NCBI RefSeq assembly: GCF_036850765.1
Contig: NC_089491.1
Coordinates: 183,685,520 to 183,749,519 of the forward strand
Reading direction: 5' to 3'
Source: Saccopteryx bilineata
Lineage: Eukaryota; Chordata; Mammalia; Chiroptera; Emballonuridae
DNA: 64,000 nt
Below the pieces are notes generated by a model. It worked only from the letters and a program-made list of their open reading frames with translations. It did not search any database and was not told where the DNA came from. This document shows positions 57,330-64,000 of the stretch, one piece after another. The translations under genes were made by a program, and so were the position numbers. Each line of letters begins with the position of its first letter. Position 1 is the first letter of the stretch.

Positions 57330-57632
57330 CTATTCAGGGCAGTTCAATGTGGGCTCACGCACAGATTTTTTAGGGCTCCTTAGGTAGCTATCCCGTATAG
57401 CCTCTACAGACTCGTCACTGACTGATGGCCTACCAGAACGGGGTCTCTCCACCAAACTGCCGGTTTCCTTCAACTGCTTATCCCATCGAGTAATGTTATT
57501 TCTATGTGGTGGCACTTCGTTATAAACGCACCGATATTCATGTTGCACTTTGGTCACAGATTCAAATTTAGCAAGCCACAGGACACACTGAACTTTCCTC
57601 TGTACCGTCCACATCTCGACTGGCATGGTCAT
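57330..57632 (-). pseudogene. Transposase N-terminal (helix-turn-helix) open frame in mariner copy 3
   Basis: A second 100-codon frame homologous to 10329-10631: MTMPVEMWTVQRKVQCVLWL, then WDKQLKETGSLVERPRSGRP and the same terminal junction KKSVREPTLNCPE and stop. About 12 residues differ from copy 1, with no stop or frameshift between the start and the shared stop. No catalytic residues are present. Confidence 0.7.
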
Positions 57633-57817
57633 GGGCTGCTCCGCTGTATATACATGGTGTTACATCATGATCTGCGCATGCGCACATGCTGCCACATCAT
57701 CCTACAGAAACTAGGAGGGTTTTCTTTTTATTTGGTGCACATTTCACATTTCTATCGTCTTTTGTTGCTTTCCTGTGACTGGTCAAAAGTGCACCGTGAC
57801 TTTACGGACACTTTGTA

Positions 57818-59319
57818 GTTTAGATTTGAGATTGCAGGAGCCTAGAGATTATTTTTAGAGTAAATTATGAAACCAAAGAAGATAAACTTGCAGTTAAAAG
57901 CAAGATGGAATGGAGGGAGGATAAATAGGGAAGACTAAGATGAGAAGCTGTTGCAATTTTCCTGCCATGAGGTCATGATGAAGAATTGATTAGCTGCAGG
58001 TAGTCATATTTGGGAAGGATGCTTAGATTCTGGATATTATGGGTGGAGAAAAATAAAGAGGTAACAGCACATTGTGTCTGGATGTTGACTGCATTGGTGT
58101 TAGCACTGTCAAAAACAGCTTAAGTGTAGAAGGGAATCTGATTCCATTAGTGTAATGACTAAATTTATTTGGGAACTTTATTGCTGCAATTTATTGATAT
58201 ATTGTAGACCAAACAACTGTTGAAGGACCATTTGAAAATCTGTACCATTATGACAGATGACATTTGTTAATGGTGCAGGATAATGTGGTCCACTGTGTGG
58301 TGAGGGAGCAGTGAGGGGTGATGCCCTGGCAGCCCAGTCATTGCTGATCGGGACAGGGTGGTGTGAATCATACTGAAACTACGGGTGAAGTTTCTATAGA
58401 CTTTGTGGTAAGCATCACTGTGATGTACAGTTGAGTTTATGCTTCAAATAAAGCATTTAATTGCAAGTGTGTTCTATAGACACCAAAAAATACGTAAGTA
58501 TTGTTCATTGGAAATTGTTCAGATTGGACATCCCAGATAAACTACCTTCAGCAGTTGCTTTAAAATACGAATAAGCATAGCACTGAGATACTTCAGTGAG
58601 CAAGTTATTTTCCCCTTAATTTTTCATATTACATATTTATTTTGAAACATGTTAGGCAGGATTCTTTCTAACTTGAAAACTTACTCTTCAAGAAACTGTA
58701 ACATCACCAATATCATATAGACTAGAAATAGAAACAGTATTAAGTAATCTTTAATTTTCAACGAGTCTCTTGGCTGGGAGAATCTGTAATAAAACATTAT
58801 ATTGTGCTGGTTTAAGGCCAAAGAAATCTTTTCCAAAAACAAGTTACACGTGGGTGCCCCTTTATGCCTTGCTGCCAGATTTTGGAGTCTGGACTTCAGC
58901 TCTCCGGCTTCCACGAAAGGCTCCAAGTCCGTGCGCAGTCAGCCCCAAGTCTGCACGCACTCTCCGATTTCTCCATTCCTTTTGTTAAGTGTGGTCTGGG
59001 TATTCAGGAGCACGGTGACTAGTAGGATTACCAGATTTAGCAGATAAAAATACAAGACGCCCAGTTAAATCTTAAATCCCGATGACTAATTTCTTTTTTA
59101 AGAACAGGAGACACACATATACTAAAAAATTCGTTTATTCGAAATTCGAACTTAACTGCACGTTCTGTGTTTTATCTAACCCCACCTTAGTTTTTATCGA
59201 AAATGATTTGTTAATTTAGGACAAAATTCCCCGGGAGGCAAAAAGTAACTTGTCCGGGTAGGGAGCAGAGGTGGCTCACGGCAGTTGGCCTTTAAGAGGA
59301 AAAAAAAGGGACCCACAAG
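57818..59319. other. Intergenic, upstream of the CpG island
   Basis: 57840-58080 resembles an old interspersed repeat that seems to continue from 56800-56940 across mariner copy 3. 58850-58980 is a small CpG-richer patch that could be a regulatory element or distal exon. No splice-supported exon seen. Confidence 0.45.
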
Positions 59320-60810
59320 TCCCGGGAGCCTGCGTATTAAAGCGAGCGGGGCAGCGGCTTTCCCGCCCGTTTCCTGCAGAGGGGAGCACTGTGGCCACGC
59401 CGCGGGGTGGGGCGCAGATGGCCGTGTCCTTGCCAGGCAGGAAAGGAGGTGCCGGAAACTTGACACCCCAGATGCCAGTCCAACGTGTCCGCTTAGACGG
59501 CGGTAAGTGCCGCCATTTTCTCTACGGGCAAAGACCGGGAGAAGTCAGGGGCCTCACTTTGCCCCGTTAATCGGATTTGGGGGCAGAGCTCGCGGCCTCA
59601 GCATTTTGGTGACGTGGAAGCGGGGGTTCCCCTTTTTGGGGGTTGATTCCTAGTGACACGTCGAAGCTAGCTAAGGCGTGGAAAGGGACGACGCCTCTGT
59701 CCCGGATGTAAGATGGCGGCGCGGGGGCGGGGCCAGCGCGCGGTCACGTGCCGGGAGCAGTGTATGAGCGGCCTTAAGGGATCTCTATGTGTCGGTCCGG
59801 CGCGCTGGAGCGGCGAGGCGGCTCGAGTGTACGCCCGCGGCCGCCGCCGCCGCCACCGCTGCTTGGCTGGGTTTCAGTTTTACGGGGTTTTGTTTTATTC
59901 TCGCCTCCTGCAGAGGCGGACGAGATTACCCCCCAAAGGTCCTGGCGACTGTGCGGCTGGGGACTTCGGAGCTGTCCCTCGCTTTCTTACGGCGGCGCCG
60001 GTGTCCGCCGCTGCGGGGCGCGCCCCGGGCGTGCAGCCGTGCGGAGAGCGGGCTGGCAGCGGACGTGGAAGCGTGGATCTACTGGTGGCCTGGCCGCCGC
60101 CCAGCCCCCACAGGGGGCTCCGCGCGGGGAGGGGGCGCACGCGGAGCCCGGGGACTGTGCGGAGCTCTTGGCGGGCGAAGCGCGGGAACGCCGCTCCGTG
60201 CCGCTCGGGAACCGTCTGATCTAGGTGGCTGCGCTGTGGCCGCCCCTCCTGCTTTTGCTTGGTCCGGAGACGAGCTCCTCGGGTAGTGGCGGGAGCCGCT
60301 GCCGCCGCCAGGGTCCCCGCGCACCTTTTCTTTTTCCAGGGTGGCCGGTTAGATAACAGGAGCCCGTGGCGGCCAGGCCAGCTCCGCCCCGGGTGCCGGC
60401 GCCGCCTGTGATCCCCGGGGCGGCCGGGCGGGGTCTCCGGCGGGCGCGGGCCGGCAGCCGTCGTCGGCAGCGGAGGATGGATGGAGGAGCGCCGGAGCCG
60501 CTTCGCTCGCCCTCGGCGTGGGCCGGCGCCTCCCGACACCATGGCCCTGGCTGAGGTAGTAGTTTGTGCTGTTGGTCGGGTTGTGACATTGCCCGCTGTG
60601 GAGATAACTGCGCAAGCTACTGCCTTGCTAGTGCTGGTGATGCTCAGCGCCGCGGAGGACAATGGCTGGGAATCCCCTTTGTTTTCCGGGGCGCGGGGAC
60701 AGCCCGAGGAGTCCCGGCTCCCGGCGCGCTCGGCCAGTGCGGAACCGTTCCTGCTGTACTTTCCCGGAGGGAGGAGGCAATTGCGAGACGGGCGGACGCG
60801 GACATTATTA
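59320..60810 (+). promoter_or_regulatory. CpG island, probable promoter of the let-7i primary transcript
   Basis: The region is GC- and CpG-dense, in sharp contrast to the AT-rich flanks, and contains no interspersed repeats. Visible motifs are a YY1-type gccgccattttc (59509-59520), a second YY1-type aagatggcggc in the other orientation (59710-59720), a GC box gggggcgggg (from 59723), an ETS-like ccggatgt (59702-59709) and a perfect CACGTG E-box (59745-59750). cggtaagt near 59500-59507 resembles a splice donor and could end a first exon of a spliced host lncRNA. The exact start site is not visible. Long frames open on both strands here look like GC artefacts. Confidence 0.8.
60547..60630 (+). 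ncRNA. MIRLET7I: let-7i microRNA precursor
   Basis: This hairpin of about 84 nt matches the vertebrate let-7i precursor as I know it. The 5p arm at 60552-60573 begins TGAGGTAGTAGTTTGTGC with the let-7 seed GAGGTAG. The 3p arm at 60608-60629 begins CTGCGCAAGCTACTGCC and pairs back across a loop of about 34 nt. let-7i represses growth and developmental mRNAs after Drosha, Dicer and Argonaute processing. LIN28 binding to the terminal loop controls processing in the family, and the loop keeps a GGAG tetrad (60600-60603). The hairpin lies at the downstream side of a CpG island on the same strand as MON2, about 11.5 kb past its stop. Confidence 0.97.
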
Positions 60811-60879
60811 AAGCGGGGGAAAGAGCTAAGTCTTTGGCTTCGCTTTTTTACTCTTGAAGGAGTGAAACTAAGATAATGA

Positions 60880-62337
60880 CAACTTTCGACTCTAAATTAT
60901 TTCAATTTTTCTTCCAGTAGATGTTCAATTTAGTTTCTACTCGTTTTAGTTCATCCTGTAGCTGTAGGTCGGCGTAGTGGAAACTGTCCTCGTGCAGAAC
61001 TGGCATTGGGAGCAGAATAGGAGACCCATTAATTACAAAGTTTATGCCTTAAGACATATTAAATCTGGCTTTTTGATATGTTCCCTTGGTAAATATGAGT
61101 TTTTTAAATGTACAAGAGCAATTAAAAGTTTGTATTTAAACTTTGTTAGCAGTTCCTTTAGTGAGAAGATTGAATTTATAGTTAAATTCACTTTTGAGTA
61201 TTTTTAGTGAGGCAAATAAATTCTTTCTACAGTGTGCTGAGTGGCATTTTTTTCTTTTAGTTTAACTTCGATGATTCAAATTGTGTGGTGGGTTGTTTTG
61301 GTCTTTGATTTTCATTTTAAGTGATAAATTTTTATATCATTTTGTTTTTGCATTGCATTTTAGAGTGGGCAGAATGGATCTAGTTGGGAGATCAAAGTAT
61401 GATTTCTGAATATTTGGTGTTTAAAATCTAATTAACGCCCATTTTGATTCCTGATGTACCACTACTGCAAATATGAAAATACAATTGTTACAAAAAAAAC
61501 TTAATATGGATAGCTAATGAAATTACTTGATATTTTAAATACCCTGAAGTCTGGGTGGAAAGGAAAATTATTTAAATTTTAATTCACTAAAATACATCGA
61601 TTGTAAATTTTAGTACTTTTCTTAAATTGACTTGGTTTTGATTTGTACAGACTATTTAGCTTTGAATGTAATGAAATCACAAACAATTTTCCATGGTTTA
61701 ATTTTTGATGCTTCATTGAAGGCAGCAATTCTGTTAAGAAGGCAGCACATAGAAAAACTTGAAAAGCCAACTGAATCCTTTCTGTCCCCTTCAATAGGAG
61801 TCTGATTGATGCTTTGTAATTCAAAAGTGATCTAATAAAGTGTTCCTTGATTTGGTTTGGTTTAGCTTTGAGCCATAATCTTACTCAATCTGATTTCATC
61901 TGAATGGAGCTGCCTTGTGTGTGGGAAGAGCAACATAAAACATTACAGTGAATCTTGAAATGCAAGAAACACTTGAATGTTGGGTCTTTGAGCTTACTTT
62001 TATTCATATAAAAGTAAATTTAGGACTTGATTGTGCCAGTTCTTTTAAATGATGAAAATCTTGGTACTACTTCAAATCTTGATTTATGAAAATTCTAAAT
62101 GTACTGTAAGAACTTTCATTTTCCAGAACAATCAAGTTAACTCTCATCCAACAAAGGTCATTGTCTTTCCCACAACACTGATTTTTTTTTTTTTTTTACA
62201 TTTTATAGAGGATCAAAAGTTGTTAATCTGTATCTCAAAATATTACGGATTCCACCAATAACTTACAGAACTTTAATGGATAAGTGGATAGGAAACAATA
62301 CTATTCAGATAAAGTGTTCCTAGTTTACCTTCAGCTT
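60880..62337. other. Downstream of let-7i, unique sequence
   Basis: AT-rich and repeat-free for about 1.45 kb. It is probably within or beside the primary let-7i transcript. No coding exon recognised. Confidence 0.5.
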
Positions 62338-62867
62338 TTTTTTTTTAATTAGTTTATTTTTAGATTTTACTTATTCATTTTAGAGGGGGCAGAGAGACGA
62401 GGAGGAGGAACAGAAAGCATCAACTCCCATATGTACCTTGACCAGGCAAACCCAGGGCTTTGAACTGGTGACCTCAGCGTTCCAGGTCAATGCTTTACCA
62501 GTGGTAGTCAACCTTTGTATACCTACCAACCACTTTCGTATCTGTTAGTAGTAAAATTTTCTAACTGCCCACCGGTTCCACAGTAATGGTGATTTATAAA
62601 GTAGGGAAGTAACTTTATAAAATTTATAAAGCAGAGTTACAGCAAGTTAAAGCATATAATTACTTACCAAGTACTTTATGTCGGATTTTCACTAAGTTTG
62701 GCAGAATAAATCTTTATAAAACAATTTACTGTAGTTAAATCTATCTTTTTATTTATATTTTGGTTGCTCCTTTACCGCCCACCATAAAAGCTGGAACGCC
62801 CACTAGTGGGCGGTATGGACCAGGTTGACTACCACTGCTTTACCAACTGTGCCACTGCAGGTTAGGC
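62338..62867 (-). mobile_element. SINE C, split by a hAT MITE
   Basis: Reversed SINE C: tttatttttagattttactt, then catatgtaccttgaccaggc, gctttgaactggtgacctca and, after the insertion, tgtgccactgcaggttaggc. The insertion point is in the tRNA-like head. Confidence 0.88.
62500..62836. mobile_element. hAT-type MITE (337 bp) inside SINE C
   Basis: Ends agtggtagtcaacct and aggttgactaccact are perfect inverted repeats. The flanking 8-bp duplication gctttacc is perfect (62492-62499 and 62837-62844). Subterminal ctgcccaccggt and accgcccaccat are related. No coding capacity. Confidence 0.95.
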
Positions 62868-63742
62868 TTTCCTCATCTTTTAAAGTAAATTTCATCCAAA
62901 ACTATATGCCCACATGGTAGAAACATATTTGAATTGTTGGATGTAAAGATTGATATGTTCTTGTTTGCTAAGTTACAAGACAAAATACTGCCACAGCCAG
63001 CTTGTTTTTAATACCATAGTTCTATTTCTGCTTTAATCGCCAGTCTTACAAATGTATCAGCCTTTCACATTTATATTACACAGTGGTGAAAGTTACCTAC
63101 TTGAACATATGTACCAGTGACAGTTTGCTGTAAGATGAATTTGTCTTATCAAAAGTATACCTTTGCAGTCTTGGTATTTTTGACATTTGGCACAATTAGC
63201 TTTTTTGTTACAGACCTGTTGTCAAGCATTTAATTTGTGTTAGCAGAAAGCCACTAATTGGAAATAATATGGTAGTATTTTGAGTGCCCTTCTCAATAAG
63301 TACCAGACCAAAGGAAAGCTCGGTTATGGTAATAACATTTTAATAAATGTCCTTGTCAATTGTTATTGGGACTATAAGTGTTACTGTTATATGGGACACC
63401 TGGAGAATCTTCTTAGGTAACACAGTTATGCTTCATGCCCCAAAGTGAGAGTTCCTGATTGTTAATCTTATATATAAAAACTTTATAAGCTTTTTGAAAA
63501 TAAAATTACCTTTTGGCAGGTAGGTAAAACTGACTAGAAAGGATGCACTCAGACCGTACGTACTGTGTCTTGTGGAGTAGCCCCAAAAGAATTGCTAGAT
63601 GAATCTGACAGCATAGATGAGCTCTTAAGTGTATAGGAACAAGGAGCCAAGAAAGCTGAGATTTCTAACTACATCCTCTCCACCTATTGTTTATCTGTAG
63701 TAAAGAAAGTGACAAAGGAAGTACTATTCTCCCACTGAATAC
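62868..63742. other. Unique sequence near the window end
   Basis: AT-rich DNA with no gene or repeat recognised. Confidence 0.5.
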
Positions 63743-63744
63743 TA

Positions 63745-63819
63745 CACTGCTCACAAAAATTGGGATATTTTATCGCTTCATATTCATTTTGAAGTATGCC
63801 CTAATTTTTGTGCGCAGTA
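63745..63819. mobile_element. Very short mariner-type MITE (75 bp)
   Basis: Left end cactgctcacaaaaatt and right end aatttttgtgcgcagta are imperfect inverted repeats, with TA on both sides (63743-63744 and 63820-63821). Only about 40 bp lie between the ends. Confidence 0.7.
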
Positions 63820-63839
63820 TATATATAATTTCTGCAGTG

Positions 63840-63985
63840 AGCCCTGGCTGGATAGCTCAGTTGGTTAGAGCATTGTCCCAAAGTGCAGAGGTTGCCAGTT
63901 CCATCCCTGGTCAGGGCACATATAGGAACAGATGGATGTTCTGTCTCTTCCGCCCTCTCCCTTCTCTCTAAAATCAAACATTTAA
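63840..63985 (+). mobile_element. SINE D
   Basis: Forward SINE D: agccctggctggatagctca, B-box-like agttccatccctggt and a ctctaaaatcaaacattt tail, reaching the end of the window. Confidence 0.88.
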
Positions 63986-64000
63986 AAATAATTACAACAA

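Larger units (their letters stand above)
56963..57815 (-). mobile_element. Internally deleted mariner element, copy 3, split by a SINE
   Basis: Reverse-oriented copy: cagtgtgtccgtaaagtcat at the left, tttacggacactttg at the right, TA on both sides (56961-56962 and 57816-57817). tgcgcatgcgca occurs at 57673-57684. A SINE C sits in the terminal repeat (57027-57272). The element is about 600 bp without it. It carries an uninterrupted 100-codon transposase N-terminal frame. Confidence 0.92.

Noticed and set aside
59713..60662. Overlapping open frames of 122-255 codons on both strands in the CpG island
   Set aside because: They overlap in several frames, are Arg/Ala/Gly/Pro-rich, resemble no family I know and reflect the scarcity of AT-rich stop codons in GC-rich DNA.
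60481..60876. 131-codon frame that covers the let-7i hairpin
   Set aside because: The frame is a by-product of GC-rich sequence; the conserved unit is the hairpin, which is a non-coding RNA.

Overview
The window is mammalian nuclear DNA, most likely from a bat. Two single-copy anchors fix its identity. Five exons with clean GT-AG borders encode the last 212 residues of MON2, and a near-perfect let-7i microRNA hairpin lies about 11.5 kb beyond the MON2 stop codon. MON2 followed by let-7i on the same strand is, from memory, the order on human 12q14, so the window looks like the conserved MON2-let-7i interval. The bat assignment is an inference from the repeats: abundant tRNA-derived SINEs of about 400 bp of a kind I associate with horseshoe bats and relatives, and many recent-looking hAT and mariner-type DNA transposons with intact target duplications, which few mammals other than bats have.

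Layout. 1-19175 is an upstream MON2 intron with no exon I can recognise; it is filled with stacked SINEs, old L1 pieces, a MIR/hAT/SINE nest, a short mariner and a minus-strand L1 at 11165-17012. 19176-49089 holds the five MON2 coding exons and four introns. Intron 2 (21288-33206) carries a near full-length plus-strand L1 at 22866-31523, flanked by a 14-bp target duplication and inserted into an old HAL1/L1-like element. Intron 4 (37691-48925) holds an old plus-strand L1 broken by SINEs and a hAT-in-hAT nest. 49090-59300 is the MON2 3' UTR and intergenic DNA, with SINEs, MIRs, a third mariner copy and long unique stretches. 59320-60810 is a CpG island with let-7i at its 3' side (60547-60630). 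60880-64000 is unique sequence with a SINE carrying a hAT insertion, a 75-bp MITE and a last SINE.

The only host genes I can support are MON2 (endosome-Golgi trafficking) and MIRLET7I. All other long open frames are LINE or transposase remains, or GC-rich artefacts. The more unusual observations are a pair of similar L1 elements in opposite orientation bracketing two small MON2 exons; a non-autonomous mariner family whose copies keep an open frame for the DNA-binding part of the transposase behind an NRF1/CRE-like promoter; an L1 5' UTR made partly of five 60-bp GC-rich monomers; and several multi-level transposon nests dated by exact target duplications.

SINE letters are my own labels. A = about 400 bp, tRNA-like head gccctggccggttggctcag. 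B = about 330-380 bp, head cctgaccaggcggtggcg. C = about 190 bp, head cctgacctgtggtggcgcag. D = about 150 bp, head ccctggccagatagctcag. Family names given from memory were not checked against a library.
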